A DNA stretch of 64,000 nucleotides from SFTJ01 sp045613305 (GCA_045613305.1 JAZLAU010000001.1:62001-126000), one strand, 5' to 3'; shown: positions 43,462-53,743, counted from the stretch's first letter. A program made the numbers and translations. Notes: generated from the sequence alone by a model not told the origin.

Positions 43462-45507
43462 TTATAGAAGTTCGATAGAACGTTTTAGGAAGTTGTTTAG
43501 GGCTTCGCCTTTTAGAAGGCCGTTGCTTAGAAGAGCAATGTCAACCAATTGTTTCACAGTGTCTTGACCGTTAGCATAATCGGAAACAATAGCAGCTTCT
43601 TGGTCGCGAAGTTCGTGAGCGCGCTTTTCTTTTTCCTCAACTTCTTGTTGCTTGTCGGCTGGCAGGCCTTTGTATTCCTTATCGGTGTCGCGAATTGCTT
43701 TGATTTCAGCATTCACAACTGCGAGTTCGGTTTCAATAGGGTTGATTTGAGCGTCAAGAGCCGATTCAGTGGCATCCATCACCTTCTTTACAACAGGGTG
43801 GTTGGTGTTAAGAGTTAGGATGTAGTTGTCGGGGAATTCGCCGTAGAAACTCATTCCTGGTTGAAGGGCAGCCATTTCTTTCATTCGACGCATATATTCG
43901 CTTTGTGTAATCACAACTGGAGAACTTTCGGCCGACAGGCTTGCAAAAGCAATGTTGAATTCGGCTTTGTCGATAGCAGGGATTTGCGATTTGAACAAAG
44001 TGGTTAGCACGTTTCGTTGCTTTTCGTTTATTTCAGAAAGGTTTGAATCGTCCTTCTTTATGATGTTCTCAATCACGTCAGAGTCAACTCGAACGAAGTG
44101 TGATTTTTCAACCTTTTGCTCAAGAGTGCTGACAAAGGCGCTGTCGAGTTGGCCATCCATAACAAGCACGCTGTAGCCCTTGTCGGTTGCTTGCTTGATG
44201 TATGAGTATTGACCAATCTTATCGGTAGTGTATAGCACTACTAAATTGCCATCTTTATCGGTTTGGCTGCTTTCGATAAGTGCTTTATAGTCATTGAGTT
44301 TGAAGAACTTGCCGTTGGTATCTTCAAGTAGCATAAACTTCAATGCCGAGTCGCAGAACTTCTCATTGGTTAGCATGCCGTACTCAATGAAAATCTTAAT
44401 GTCGTTCCACTTTTCTTCAAAGTTCTTGGCGTCGTTTTTAGCAATTTCTTCCAATCGTTGAGAAACCTTTTTTGTGATGTAAGAAGAAATTTTCTTCACG
44501 TTTGCATCGCTTTGTAGGTATGAGCGTGAAACGTTAAGAGGAATATCTGGTGAATCGATAACACCTTGGAGAAGCATTAAGAAATCAGGCACTACACCTT
44601 CAACCGAATCGGTGACGTATACTTGGTTGCAATAAAGTTGAATGCGGTCTTTGCGCACATCAAGATTATTCTTGATTTTTGGGAAATATAGCACACCGGT
44701 GAGTGTGAAAGGGTAGTCTACATTAAGGTGAATCCAAAACAATGGGTCTTCTTGACCTGGTTGAATGGCGTGATAGAAGTTAATGTAGTCTTCGTCTTTC
44801 AGTTCACTTGGTTTTTTAGTCCAAATAGGGTCAACGTTGTTGATAACATTGTCGCGGTCGGTATCGACATATTTTCCGTCTTTCCATTCTTGTTCCTTAC
44901 CCGAAACGATGGTGACAGGCAAGAATTGACAATATTTCTTAAGAAGGGCATCAATGCGTGATTTTTCAAGGAATTCTTTCGCATCGTCATCGATGTGAAG
45001 AACGATGTCAGTACCGCGGGTTTCTTTTTCGGTTTCCGACATTTCAAATTCAGGAGAACCATCGCAAGTCCAAAGAACGGCTTTTGCACCTTCCTTATAT
45101 GATAGTGTGCGGATTTCAACCTTTTTCGACACCATAAATGCCGAATAGAAACCAAGTCCGAAGTGACCAATGATAGCATTAGCATTGTCCTTGTATTTTT
45201 CCAAAAATTCTTCTGCACCCGAGAATGCTATTTGATTGATGTATTTGTCGACATCTTCGGCGGTCATACCGATACCCATATCGCTAACTGTAAGTGTGCC
45301 GGCTTCTTTGTCGATTTTTACACTCACTTTAAGGTCATTTGTGTCGCCCTTAAATTCACCGATTGATGAAAGGGTCTTTAATTTCTGAGTAGCGTCGACT
45401 GCATTTGAAATTAATTCGCGTAGGAAAATTTCATGGTCGCTATATAAAAACTTTTTAATGACGGGGAAAATGTTGTCGGTAGTTACCCCAATAGTTCCTT
45501 TTGCCAT
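43462..45507 (-). CDS. htpG: HtpG, Hsp90-family chaperone
   Basis: A 681-residue ATP-dependent chaperone. The GHKL ATP site shows ELISNAVDATQKL (about residues 34-46), SDMGIGMTAEDV, and GHFGLGFYSAFMVSKKVEI. The middle domain contains GVLYFPK and LPLNVSRSYLQSD-type signatures (IPLNVSRSYLQ). The C-terminus is shorter and lacks an MEEVD end, as expected for bacteria. It is slightly longer than E. coli HtpG (624 residues), as in other Bacteroidetes. It has its own terminator downstream. Confidence 0.96.
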   Translation of the reverse strand: MAKGTIGVTTDNIFPVIKKFLYSDHEIFLRELISNAVDATQKLKTLSSIGEFKGDTNDLKVSVKIDKEAGTLTVSDMGIGMTAEDVDKYINQIAFSGAEEFLEKYKDNANAIIGHFGLGFYSAFMVSKKVEIRTLSYKEGAKAVLWTCDGSPEFEMSETEKETRGTDIVLHIDDDAKEFLEKSRIDALLKKYCQFLPVTIVSGKEQEWKDGKYVDTDRDNVINNVDPIWTKKPSELKDEDYINFYHAIQPGQEDPLFWIHLNVDYPFTLTGVLYFPKIKNNLDVRKDRIQLYCNQVYVTDSVEGVVPDFLMLLQGVIDSPDIPLNVSRSYLQSDANVKKISSYITKKVSQRLEEIAKNDAKNFEEKWNDIKIFIEYGMLTNEKFCDSALKFMLLEDTNGKFFKLNDYKALIESSQTDKDGNLVVLYTTDKIGQYSYIKQATDKGYSVLVMDGQLDSAFVSTLEQKVEKSHFVRVDSDVIENIIKKDDSNLSEINEKQRNVLTTLFKSQIPAIDKAEFNIAFASLSAESSPVVITQSEYMRRMKEMAALQPGMSFYGEFPDNYILTLNTNHPVVKKVMDATESALDAQINPIETELAVVNAEIKAIRDTDKEYKGLPADKQQEVEEKEKRAHELRDQEAAIVSDYANGQDTVKQLVDIALLSNGLLKGEALNNFLKRSIELL

Positions 45508-45573
45508 AGCTGTTATATTGTTTAGTGTGTTTGTTATTTTTTTTGTAATAGTTTAAATATGATAGTATTTATG

Positions 45574-48114
45574 TCATTGGTTTAATTGTCGTTTTGTAAC
45601 CAATGTTTTTATTTCGTTGTTTTCGATGTCGATTGCCAAAGTAGCGCCCATTTCTGCTTCGTTTTGCAAAAGCATTTCTGAAAGAGGGTCTTCGATATAA
45701 GTTTGAATTGCTCTGTTCAGAGGGCGTGCTCCATATTGACTATCATATCCCTTGTCGGCAACGAAGTTTTTCGCTTCATCGGTTATAACAAGGTTGTAGC
45801 CAAGCGCTTCTACTCGTTTATAAAATTTGTCAAGTTCAATGTCTAGGATTTTTAGAATGTTATCTTTCGACAAAGAGTTGAACATTATAATGTCGTCGAT
45901 ACGATTCAAGAATTCAGGAGAGAACTTTTTGTTAAGCGCCTTTCGCACAACAGCTTCGCTGCGTTCTTTAATTATGGTGTCGGTGTTAAAACCAACGCCA
46001 GCACCAAAGTCCTTAAGTTCGCGAGAGCCAATGTTTGAAGTCATTATGATTATTGTGTTCTTGAAATCGACTTTACGACCTAAACTGTCGGTAAGGCAAC
46101 CTTCGTCGAGCACTTGAAGTAGCATATTGTACACATCGGCATGTGCTTTTTCCACTTCGTCGAGAAGCACAACGGAGTAAGGTCGACGACGAACTTTTTC
46201 TGTAAGTTGTCCGCCTTCTTCATAACCCACATATCCTGGAGGCGCACCAACCAATCTCGAGACATTGAATTTTTCCATGTATTCACTCATGTCGATGCGA
46301 ATGAGGGCATCGGGAGAGTTGAACAAAAATTCAGCAAGACGCTTTGCGAGAAGTGTTTTACCCACCCCTGTAGGACCAAGGAACATAAATGAGCCGATAG
46401 GGCGGTTAGGGTCTTTGAGTCCCACGCGGTTGCGCTTGATGGCCTTGGCTATTTTTTCAATTGGGTCATTTTGTCCAATTATTGAAGCCTTTATTTCTTT
46501 GTCCATATTAATCAAACGCAAACCTTCGGACTGCGCAATTCGTTGCACAGGCACACCGGTCATCATTGCCACTACTTCGGCAACTTGATGTTCGTCGATG
46601 GTGTGACGTTGGTTTGCAAGGTCCTTTTCCCAGTTTTCCTTTGCTGTTTCAAGTTGCTCAATGAGCATGTTTTTGTGGTCGCGATAGCGTGCCGCACTTT
46701 CAAAGTTTTGTGCGCTAACAGCCTGAGCCTGATTTTTTTGAGCCTCGATAATTTGTTTTTCTATCTCTTCTATTTCATTTGGCACTTCCACCTGTTCGAT
46801 GTGGCATCGAGAACCCGATTCGTCGAGTGCATCGATAGCCTTGTCGGGGAAGTTTCGGTCGGAGATATATCGGTCGGTAAGCGATACGCATGCCTCAAGA
46901 GCCTTGTCGGTATAGGTTACGCCATGATGGTCTTCATAATGGCTTTTGATGTTTTTTAGGATTGTTAGAGTTTCTTCGGCCGAAGTTGGCTCAACTATGA
47001 TTTTTTGGAAACGACGTTCTAAAGCGCCATCCTTTTCGATGTTTTTTCGATATTCGTCGAGAGTGGTAGCTCCGATGCATTGAATTTCACCGCGAGCGAG
47101 GGCTGGTTTCAGCAAATTAGCAGCATCCATCGACCCAGAGGCATTGCCTGCGCCCACAATTGTGTGAATTTCGTCGATAAACAAAATAATATTTGGATTC
47201 TTTGCCAATTCGTCGATAACTGCTTTGATTCGTTCTTCAAATTGACCGCGATATTTAGTTCCTGCAACAATCGATGCCATGTCGAGAGCATAAATTCGCT
47301 TATTGAATAGAATTCGAGCCACTTTTCGCTCAGCGATTCTAATTGCTAAGCCCTCAACAATCGCCGATTTGCCAACCCCCGGCTCACCAATAAGCACAGG
47401 GTTGTTTTTTTTGCGTCTACTCAAAATTTGAGACAAACGTTGAATTTCGCTGTCACGGCCAACGACAGGGTCGAGCTTTCCGTTTTCGGCATCTTTGGTA
47501 ATGTCTTTACCATATTTGTCGAGAACGGGAGTGTCGTTGTTGTTGGCGGTGCTGCGTGTTTTAGTTGACTTTTCGCTGCTTCCAGTACTTTCCTTAGAGT
47601 GAAATGGCGCTTCGTCCTCTTCATCGTCGGCAAAGTCAGCACCGGCTTTGGGCAGGAATTTATTGTTTTTTAGATATTCGTTTATGTTGTCGTAATTCAT
47701 ATTCATGTTTTCTAAAATCTTTGAAGCGTAGTAGTCATCTGGATTCTGCATTAGAGCAAGTAGTATGTGCTCAGAATCAGCAACTTTAATGTTTTCTTTT
47801 AGCGCTTCGGAAACTGTGTTTCTCAACAGGGCAGTAACCTTAGGACTTACGGCAAAGTCGTTGATGGAATGCGCTTGAGGGTAGTCGCTGGTATCGTAGT
47901 CGATAAGTTCGGCTTCGATGTATGCAGAAAGTTGGCTGATGTTTACGTTCATTTTTTCAAGGATAGAGTAAGCATTGTTTTGCTTTTCTTTAATGATCCC
48001 CAAAACAATGTGTTCTGGCATGATAATCGAGCTGTTGAGCCTAATAGCCTCAGTTCGACTGCATTCCAGAATCCTTTTAACTGATTTAGAGAACACGTTA
48101 TCCATTGAATACAT
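45574..48114 (-). CDS. clpC: ClpC-type AAA+ unfoldase
   Basis: An 846-residue Clp/Hsp100 ATPase. An N-terminal Clp_N repeat domain (about residues 5-150) is followed by a polar linker. AAA-1 has Walker A GEPGVGKS (about residue 248) and Walker [14 protein letters not shown]-like middle region lies at about 440-490 ([21 protein letters not shown]), and AAA-2 has Walker A GPTGVGKT (about residue 580). The M-domain UVR motif separates it from ClpA and ClpB and marks ClpC. It feeds proteins to ClpP. A second in-frame ATG at codon 4 ([13 protein letters not shown]) is also a credible start. Confidence 0.95.
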   Translation of the reverse strand: MYSMDNVFSKSVKRILECSRTEAIRLNSSIIMPEHIVLGIIKEKQNNAYSILEKMNVNISQLSAYIEAELIDYDTSDYPQAHSINDFAVSPKVTALLRNTVSEALKENIKVADSEHILLALMQNPDDYYASKILENMNMNYDNINEYLKNNKFLPKAGADFADDEEDEAPFHSKESTGSSEKSTKTRSTANNNDTPVLDKYGKDITKDAENGKLDPVVGRDSEIQRLSQILSRRKKNNPVLIGEPGVGKSAIVEGLAIRIAERKVARILFNKRIYALDMASIVAGTKYRGQFEERIKAVIDELAKNPNIILFIDEIHTIVGAGNASGSMDAANLLKPALARGEIQCIGATTLDEYRKNIEKDGALERRFQKIIVEPTSAEETLTILKNIKSHYEDHHGVTYTDKALEACVSLTDRYISDRNFPDKAIDALDESGSRCHIEQVEVPNEIEEIEKQIIEAQKNQAQAVSAQNFESAARYRDHKNMLIEQLETAKENWEKDLANQRHTIDEHQVAEVVAMMTGVPVQRIAQSEGLRLINMDKEIKASIIGQNDPIEKIAKAIKRNRVGLKDPNRPIGSFMFLGPTGVGKTLLAKRLAEFLFNSPDALIRIDMSEYMEKFNVSRLVGAPPGYVGYEEGGQLTEKVRRRPYSVVLLDEVEKAHADVYNMLLQVLDEGCLTDSLGRKVDFKNTIIIMTSNIGSRELKDFGAGVGFNTDTIIKERSEAVVRKALNKKFSPEFLNRIDDIIMFNSLSKDNILKILDIELDKFYKRVEALGYNLVITDEAKNFVADKGYDSQYGARPLNRAIQTYIEDPLSEMLLQNEAEMGATLAIDIENNEIKTLVTKRQLNQ

Positions 48115-48211
48115 AATACTTTCTCGCTATAATTTGTAAAAAAACAATAGTTTTTTATAATGAAACTGCAATAATTGTGCCAAAACTTATATAACTTTTG
48201 TAATAATAATA

Positions 48212-48243
48212 TTTGAGAATTAACCTATTTTGTAATATCTTTG
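48212..48243 (+). promoter_or_regulatory. Promoter of the Fur-family gene and purA
   Basis: TTTG at 48212-48215, exactly 20 bases, then TATCTTTG at 48236-48243: a full match to the Bacteroidetes -33/-7 consensus. The ATG of the regulator is at 48265, so the leader is about 15 bases. Confidence 0.65.
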
Positions 48244-48264
48244 CTATATATTTATATATAAGGT

Positions 48265-48795
48265 ATGCCAGAGAATTCAAACAAACTAATAGCATTAGAG
48301 AAGTTTTATAGGTTTTTGGAGTCGAAAGGCTGCCGAAAGACCCTTGAGCGTAAAGCAATTCTCGAAGAGGCGTTATCGATAGAGGGCCATTTTGATGTTG
48401 ATACGTTGTACAATCGACTTCGTGATTCGCGATATAAAGTTGTAAAGACAACGATATATAGCAATTTGGAGCTGCTGATAGAGTGTGGAATATTGAGAAA
48501 ACATATTTTCACTAATCATGCGGAATATGAACGTATAGATGCCAAAACCCAGCACATACACCTTATATGCAACATTTGCGGCAAGGTGAAAGATGCCAAG
48601 GACTTGGAGTTGATGCGATATTTAAAGAGCAAGAAGTTTTCGGCATTTAATGCTGAGGTTTTTTCGATGTCCGTATATGGTATTTGCAATAACTGCGCTC
48701 GAAAGATGAAAAAGCAGCAAAAAATGGAGGAAAATCTGAAAGAGGCAGACGACAACAAAGCAAAGAAAGATAATAAACAAAATAAGAAAAAATAA
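48265..48795 (+). CDS. Fur-family metal-responsive regulator
   Basis: A 176-residue regulator. The winged-helix domain covers about residues 10-95 (GCRKTLERKAILEEAL, HFDVDTLYNRLRDSRYKVVKTTIYSNLELLIECGIL). The dimer domain has HIHLICNICGKVKD and YGICNNCARK: two CxxC pairs that hold the structural zinc ion. The C-terminus carries an extra, lysine- and aspartate-rich tail of about 35 residues. It could be Fur-, Zur- or PerR-like; the sensing metal is not clear. purA follows 28 bases later. Confidence 0.88.
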   Translation: MPENSNKLIALEKFYRFLESKGCRKTLERKAILEEALSIEGHFDVDTLYNRLRDSRYKVVKTTIYSNLELLIECGILRKHIFTNHAEYERIDAKTQHIHLICNICGKVKDAKDLELMRYLKSKKFSAFNAEVFSMSVYGICNNCARKMKKQQKMEENLKEADDNKAKKDNKQNKKK

Positions 48796-48823
48796 ATATT
48801 AACTCACAATATAACTGAAAACG

Positions 48824-50089
48824 ATGAAAGTAGACGTATTACTTGGATTACAATGGGGTGATGAAGGAAAAGGAAAAGTTGTAGACGTTTTGACTCCACG
48901 CTATGACGTAGTTGCTCGATTCCAAGGTGGGCCAAATGCTGGTCACACGCTCGAATTTAATAACCAGAAATATGTTTTAAGGTCAATACCTTCGGGTATT
49001 TTCCAAGAAGGTCAGACCAACATTATTGGTAATGGTGTTGTGTTAGACCCAATCTTGTTTGCTGCAGAGGCAAAAGATTTGGAAAAAAGCGGCATAGATA
49101 TCAAGAAGGTTCTTAAGATTTCAAAGAAGGCGCATCTAATATTGCCAACACACCGCTTGCTTGATGCGGCATACGAAACACTAAAGGGAGCAGCAAAGAT
49201 TGGCACTACTGGTAAAGGTATTGGTCCTACATATACCGATAAGATTAGTCGCGACGGTTTGCGTTTGGGTGAAGTGTTTTATAATTTTAAAGAAAAATAC
49301 GAAGCGGCAAAGCAACGTCATATTAAGTTGCTTACAGCACTCGGTTTCGAAGCTGAAGTTGCTGAACTTGAAAAGCAATGGTTTGACAGCATTGAATATA
49401 TCAAGACATTTGAACTGATAGATAGCGAGCATGTAATCAATAAATATTTGGCAGAAGGAAAGAGTGTGCTATGTGAAGGCGCACAAGGAAGTTTGCTTGA
49501 TGTGGATTTCGGCTCATATCCGTTCGTGACATCTTCAAACACAGTCTGTGCAGGAGCATGCTCAGGTCTTGGTGTGGCTCCAAATAAGATTGGTGAAGTG
49601 TATGGTATATTTAAAGCATATTGTACACGTGTAGGTAGTGGCCCATTCCCAACAGAGTTGTTTGACGAAACCGGAGCAACAATTCGCGCTATTGGTCATG
49701 AATATGGCGCAGTTACAGGTCGCGAACGCCGTTGTGGCTGGATTGACCTTGTGGCGCTTCGTTACACAATTATGCTTAATGGCGTTACACAGCTCATCAT
49801 GATGAAGAGTGACGTGCTTGATGGATTTGAAACTATTAAGGCATGCGATTCATATTTGATTAATGGTGTTGAGACTCGTGATTTCCCATATTCTATAGAA
49901 GACGGAATTGAACCTGTGTATACAGAACTTAAGGGTTGGAACACCGACATGACCAAGATGCAAAGCGAAGAAGAATTCCCACAAGAATTTAATGACTACA
50001 TCGCATATTTGGAAGAAAAACTTAATGTGCCAATTACGATTGTTTCGGTAGGTCCAGACCGTACACAAACAATTGAAAGAAAAAAATAA
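48824..50089 (+). CDS. purA: Adenylosuccinate synthetase
   Basis: A 421-residue GTP-dependent enzyme that joins IMP and aspartate in AMP synthesis. Motifs: GLQWGDEGKGKVVDVL (P-loop, residues about 8-23), GGPNAGHTL, GNGVVLDP, GIGPTYTDKISRDGLRLG, EGAQGSLLDVDFGSYPFVTSSNT and GRERRCGWIDL. Length and motif order are standard. It is the second gene in a fur-purA-DUF1015 run. Confidence 0.97.
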   Translation: MKVDVLLGLQWGDEGKGKVVDVLTPRYDVVARFQGGPNAGHTLEFNNQKYVLRSIPSGIFQEGQTNIIGNGVVLDPILFAAEAKDLEKSGIDIKKVLKISKKAHLILPTHRLLDAAYETLKGAAKIGTTGKGIGPTYTDKISRDGLRLGEVFYNFKEKYEAAKQRHIKLLTALGFEAEVAELEKQWFDSIEYIKTFELIDSEHVINKYLAEGKSVLCEGAQGSLLDVDFGSYPFVTSSNTVCAGACSGLGVAPNKIGEVYGIFKAYCTRVGSGPFPTELFDETGATIRAIGHEYGAVTGRERRCGWIDLVALRYTIMLNGVTQLIMMKSDVLDGFETIKACDSYLINGVETRDFPYSIEDGIEPVYTELKGWNTDMTKMQSEEEFPQEFNDYIAYLEEKLNVPITIVSVGPDRTQTIERKK

Positions 50090-50095
50090 ACGAAT

Positions 50096-51340
50096 ATGGC
50101 AAGAGTAAAACCATTTAAAGGGTTGCGTCCGCCAAAAGACTTGGTTACACAAGTAGCGTCGCGGCCTTACGATGTGCTAAATTCTGTGGAGGCCAAGGCT
50201 GAAGCTGAGGGCAATGACAAGTCGTTGTATCATATCATTAAGCCTGAAATAGACTTTGACCCGATGGTCGATGAGCACGATGCTGTGGTGTATGAAAAGG
50301 CTATAGAAAATTTCAATAAGTTTCAGGCAGAAGGATGGTTGGTTCAAGATGAGACTGATAAATATTATATCTATGCTCAAACAATGAACGGCCGTACCCA
50401 ATATGGAATTGTTGTCGCTGCTAATGTAGACGATTATCTTAATGGTGTTATTAAAAAGCACGAGTTAACACGCAGGGATAAAGAAGAAGACCGCATGAAG
50501 CATGTTCGCATAAATAATGCAAACATGGAGCCTGTGTTTTTTGCATTCCCCGACAATGATGTTTTGCAGAAGGTAATCGATAAAACAATTGCAGGCGAAC
50601 CTGAATATGATTTTGTGTCAAGTGATGGATTTGGTCATCATTTTTGGGTGATAAACGATGCTGAAACAATTTCGTTAATTACCGAAACATTTGCATCTAT
50701 ACCTTATTTATATATAGCCGACGGACATCATCGTACTGCGGCTGCTGCTTTGGTAGGCCACGAAAAAGCATTGGCTAATCCTAATCATACGGGCGACGAG
50801 GAGTATAATTTCTTCTTGGCTGTTTGTTTCCCTGAATCACATCTTAAGATTATAGACTATAATCGTGTAGTGAAAGATTTAAACGGACTTTCGGATGAAG
50901 AGTTTTTGGCAAAATTGTCAGATAATTTTGAAGTTGTGAAGGTTGGTGCAGAGATTTATGCGCCCAAGAGCTTACACAATTTTTCGCTCTATCTCTCAGG
51001 TGAATGGTATTCGTTGACGCCAAAAGAAGGAACTTATAATGACGAAGACCCTATTGGTGTTCTTGATGTGACAATTTCTTCAGACCTTATTCTACGCGAC
51101 ATTCTTGGATTGCACGATTTGAGAAGCGATAAAAGAATAGATTTCGTTGGTGGAATCAGAGGCCTTGGCGAGTTGAAGCGAAGAGTAGATAGCGGAGAGA
51201 TGAAGATGGCATTGGCTCTTTATCCTGTGAGCATGAAGCAACTTATCGATATTGCTGACACTGGAAATATTATGCCACCTAAAACAACTTGGTTTGAACC
51301 AAAACTTCGTTCTGGAATTGTGGTTCACAAATTGGATTGA
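50096..51340 (+). CDS. DUF1015 family protein
   Basis: A 414-residue cytoplasmic protein of the DUF1015 family. It opens with VKPFKGLRPPKDLVTQVASRPYDVLNSVEAKAEA, and includes the family core YIADGHHRTAAAALVGHEKALAN (about residues 203-225) and FVGGIRGLGELKRRVDSGE. Its function is not known; in Bacteroidetes it often lies near serine synthesis genes, but no such gene is seen here. It lies 6 bases after purA and is closed by a terminator. Confidence 0.9.
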   Translation: MARVKPFKGLRPPKDLVTQVASRPYDVLNSVEAKAEAEGNDKSLYHIIKPEIDFDPMVDEHDAVVYEKAIENFNKFQAEGWLVQDETDKYYIYAQTMNGRTQYGIVVAANVDDYLNGVIKKHELTRRDKEEDRMKHVRINNANMEPVFFAFPDNDVLQKVIDKTIAGEPEYDFVSSDGFGHHFWVINDAETISLITETFASIPYLYIADGHHRTAAAALVGHEKALANPNHTGDEEYNFFLAVCFPESHLKIIDYNRVVKDLNGLSDEEFLAKLSDNFEVVKVGAEIYAPKSLHNFSLYLSGEWYSLTPKEGTYNDEDPIGVLDVTISSDLILRDILGLHDLRSDKRIDFVGGIRGLGELKRRVDSGEMKMALALYPVSMKQLIDIADTGNIMPPKTTWFEPKLRSGIVVHKLD

Positions 51341-51364
51341 AAATAAATTACGATAGTGAAATTG

Positions 51365-51395
51365 AAAAGAGTTCGGCTTGCCGAACTCTTTTTTT
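51365..51395 (+). terminator. Terminator of the fur-purA-DUF1015 run
   Basis: AAAGAGTTCGGC pairs with GCCGAACTCTTT, followed by a T run, 25 bases after the DUF1015 stop. Confidence 0.92.
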
Positions 51396-51570
51396 GTTAA
51401 GATATTATCGATATTGCCACAAATTGGGTGATTTGTTATTCTTTAAGATATGGAATTTTCATCATTAAATAATTATTTGGCGGCTTTTAATTGTAAAAGT
51501 AAAATTCTATTAAGGTTGTAATGGCTTGATTAGTAGTGTGGTATGTTGTGTGTAAAACGTTGATTTTACA

Positions 51571-51640
51571 ATAAAACTAAATGTTTTAGTTTTATTAACT
51601 AAATAAATTAGTTTAATAACTAAAAGTTTTAGTTAATTTG
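51571..51640 (+). promoter_or_regulatory. Array of three dyad operators and overlapping promoter upstream of blaI
   Basis: Three inverted repeats share the AACTAAA/TTTAGTT half-site: 51571-51595 (11-base arms ATAAAACTAAA and TTTAGTTTTAT, TGT centre), 51597-51613 (AACTAA and TTAGTT), and 51617-51635 (TAACTAAAAGTTTTAGTTA, perfect). A near -7 box TTAATTTG (51633-51640) abuts the third dyad, which would place that dyad between -33 and -7. This is what a self-repressed BlaI/MecI-type regulator would need. The rest of the 349-base spacer 51341-51689 holds only the terminator of the previous gene. Confidence 0.7.
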
Positions 51641-51689
51641 CATGTGCGAAACTAATTAAAGTAAATGTAAATAGTAAAACAGAAGAGAT

Positions 51690-52049
51690 ATGAAGACATT
51701 GACAAATAAGGAAGAGGAAATAATGAATTTATTTTGGGAAAAAGGAGATATGCAGATAAAAGAATTGCAAGCATATTATAAAGAACCCAAACCCCATGTT
51801 AATACCCTTAGCACTTTGGTTAAGATATTGGAAGAAAAAGGCTTTCTTAATCATAGAGCCATTACGGCGCGTTGTTTTCAATATTATGCAACAATTTCAC
51901 GCGATGAATTTCGTGGGGGAACATTATCAAATGTTGTAGAAAAGTTTTTTGATAAATCATATTTGAGTGCCGTTTCAGCATTAGTTAAGGAACAAAAACT
52001 AACCTTGGAAGAATTGAAAGAATTAATAAAGGAAGTTGAAAATCAATAA
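51690..52049 (+). CDS. BlaI/MecI/CopY-family transcriptional repressor
   Basis: A 119-residue winged-helix repressor. The first half (LTNKEEEIMNLFWEKGDMQIKELQAYY...HVNTLSTLVKILEEKGFL) is the DNA-binding domain with the BlaI signature LTxxExxIMxxxW, and the C-terminal helices (residues about 78-119) form the dimer part. Family members are cleaved or released when the partner M56 peptidase senses a signal, which opens the operon. Partner and operators are both adjacent. It probably represses itself and the next gene, 3 bases away. Confidence 0.9.
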   Translation: MKTLTNKEEEIMNLFWEKGDMQIKELQAYYKEPKPHVNTLSTLVKILEEKGFLNHRAITARCFQYYATISRDEFRGGTLSNVVEKFFDKSYLSAVSALVKEQKLTLEELKELIKEVENQ

Positions 52050-52052
52050 ACT

Positions 52053-53648
52053 ATGGGCGATTTCTTTGTTTTTACGATTAAGGTTTCTTTGTGTTTGGTG
52101 GCTTTCTACCTAATACATAAGTTTTTATTTAGTAATGACAAACTGCATGCTTTTAATAGAGTTTTGTTGTTGTTAGTCATAGTTTTGTCGTTGGTTCTGC
52201 CGTTCATAAAAGTTTCAACATTGCAATCAAACATAATTAATGATGGAATGTTGCAAATAGAAGACTTTATTCTTTCGGCAGAAATTAGTGATAGTGAAGA
52301 AGCCTTACAATTTTCAATAGTAGGGTGCGCATATATAATATATGTGTTAGGAGTGGTTGCATTTCTGGTGCGAGAAATATGGGGAATGTTTCGCTTAGGA
52401 GAGATAATAAGGAGCGGAATAATAAAAGAAGTTCGTGAAGGAGCTAAAGTGGTGGTTGTAGATAGTGATATAGCACCCTTTAGTTGGTTTGGATATGTGG
52501 TTATTAGTGAAAAAGATTATAGGGAAAATCCCCAAGAAATAATAACGCATGAGATTGCTCACATAAATTATTGTCATTCAATAGATGTGGCATTATGTAA
52601 TCTGCTTATAATATTTCAGTGGTATAATCCAGCAGCTTGGCTTATAAGGAGAGAGTTGCAAGACGTTCATGAGTTTGAAGCAGATGAAAAGGTTTTAGAA
52701 AAAGGAGTCGACGCCAAGCAGTATCAAATGCTGCTTATAAAAAAGTCCGTCGGAGAACATATGTTTTCGATGGCAAACAATTTAAATCACAATTCATTAA
52801 AAAAAAGAATTAAAATGATGAAAACCGAAAAAACAAACCGCTGGCATTGTATCAAGGCGTTTGCTTTGGTGCCAATTGTTGCAATTGCAGTAATTGCTTT
52901 TGCTAATCCAAAAGTAGAAGCTATGGCAATTAAAGCTAAAGCCGAAGGCGATGCTATTTTCAACGCATTGGTGCCAAATGATGGTACAGGCAAAGAAGAA
53001 TCATCTGCAATTGTTGATGATGAAAATTCGAGTGAACAAGTTCAATTAACAGCAGCAGCGCAGCCCGAAGAAAAAGGTAATGACTATTCTGTTGTTGACG
53101 AAATGCCAATGTTCCCGGGAGGAATGTCGAAGTTGATACAATATCTTCAAGAAAATATTAAGTATCCAGCCGAAGCCATGAATCAAGGTGTGCAAGGGAG
53201 AGTTATTACTCGATTTGTGGTGAAGACTGATGGAAGCATAGAAGATGTTAAAATAGTTAAGAGTGTAGATGCTCAACTTGATGCTGAGGCTCTACGTGTT
53301 GTTGGGGCTATGCCAAAATGGACGCCTGGAAAACACGATGGAAAGTTGGTGAATGTACAGTATACTTTGCCTATTGATTTCAGATTAAATAAGCCAAGTG
53401 GGGCAATAGAAGAAGGTAATGTGGAAAAACTGAAAATTGTTTCTGACGATAAGCCTGTTGTTGTTGATTCTGATTCAAAGAAAGTAGTATATTATATCGA
53501 TGGTAAAATAGCTGCAGAAGGTGTTACAAATTTGAATCCTGACGACATAGAAAATATTACCGTTTTAAAAGGTAAAGCAGCCGCTGAAAAAATGGGTAAT
53601 AGTGACTATGATGGGGTAATTATGATTAAAACCAAAAAAAATAAATAA
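52053..53648 (+). CDS. BlaR1-like M56 peptidase with TonB_C and plug-like segments
   Basis: A 531-residue membrane protein. N-terminal helices (residues about 5-22, 35-52, 90-108) surround an M56 zinc peptidase domain with HEIAH (166-170) and the downstream HEFEADEKVL glutamate. A helix at about 268-285 follows. Residues about 350-447 form a TonB C-terminal domain (PMFPGGMSKLIQYLQENIKYP, VQGRVITRFVV, PKWTPGKHDGK). The last 55 residues (YYIDGKIAAEG, NPDDIENITVLKGKAAAEKMG, YDGVIMIKTKK) resemble the plug of TonB-dependent receptors. It probably senses an envelope signal and releases BlaI; the ligand is unknown. Confidence 0.88.
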   Translation: MGDFFVFTIKVSLCLVAFYLIHKFLFSNDKLHAFNRVLLLLVIVLSLVLPFIKVSTLQSNIINDGMLQIEDFILSAEISDSEEALQFSIVGCAYIIYVLGVVAFLVREIWGMFRLGEIIRSGIIKEVREGAKVVVVDSDIAPFSWFGYVVISEKDYRENPQEIITHEIAHINYCHSIDVALCNLLIIFQWYNPAAWLIRRELQDVHEFEADEKVLEKGVDAKQYQMLLIKKSVGEHMFSMANNLNHNSLKKRIKMMKTEKTNRWHCIKAFALVPIVAIAVIAFANPKVEAMAIKAKAEGDAIFNALVPNDGTGKEESSAIVDDENSSEQVQLTAAAQPEEKGNDYSVVDEMPMFPGGMSKLIQYLQENIKYPAEAMNQGVQGRVITRFVVKTDGSIEDVKIVKSVDAQLDAEALRVVGAMPKWTPGKHDGKLVNVQYTLPIDFRLNKPSGAIEEGNVEKLKIVSDDKPVVVDSDSKKVVYYIDGKIAAEGVTNLNPDDIENITVLKGKAAAEKMGNSDYDGVIMIKTKKNK

Positions 53649-53690
53649 TAATCTTTGCCTATTATAAACTGGCGAAAGCGATAAAAAAAT

Positions 53691-53720
53691 AAGCTACTGA
53701 CATAACAGTGTCAGTAGCTT
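53691..53720. terminator. Terminator between the M56 gene and the agmatine genes
   Basis: AAGCTACTGACA pairs with TGTCAGTAGCTT around a 6-base loop. The minus-strand side has a strong T run, so it mainly serves the agmatine genes. Confidence 0.88.
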
Positions 53721-53743
53721 TCGTGTTTTATTTTAAGTATGTG

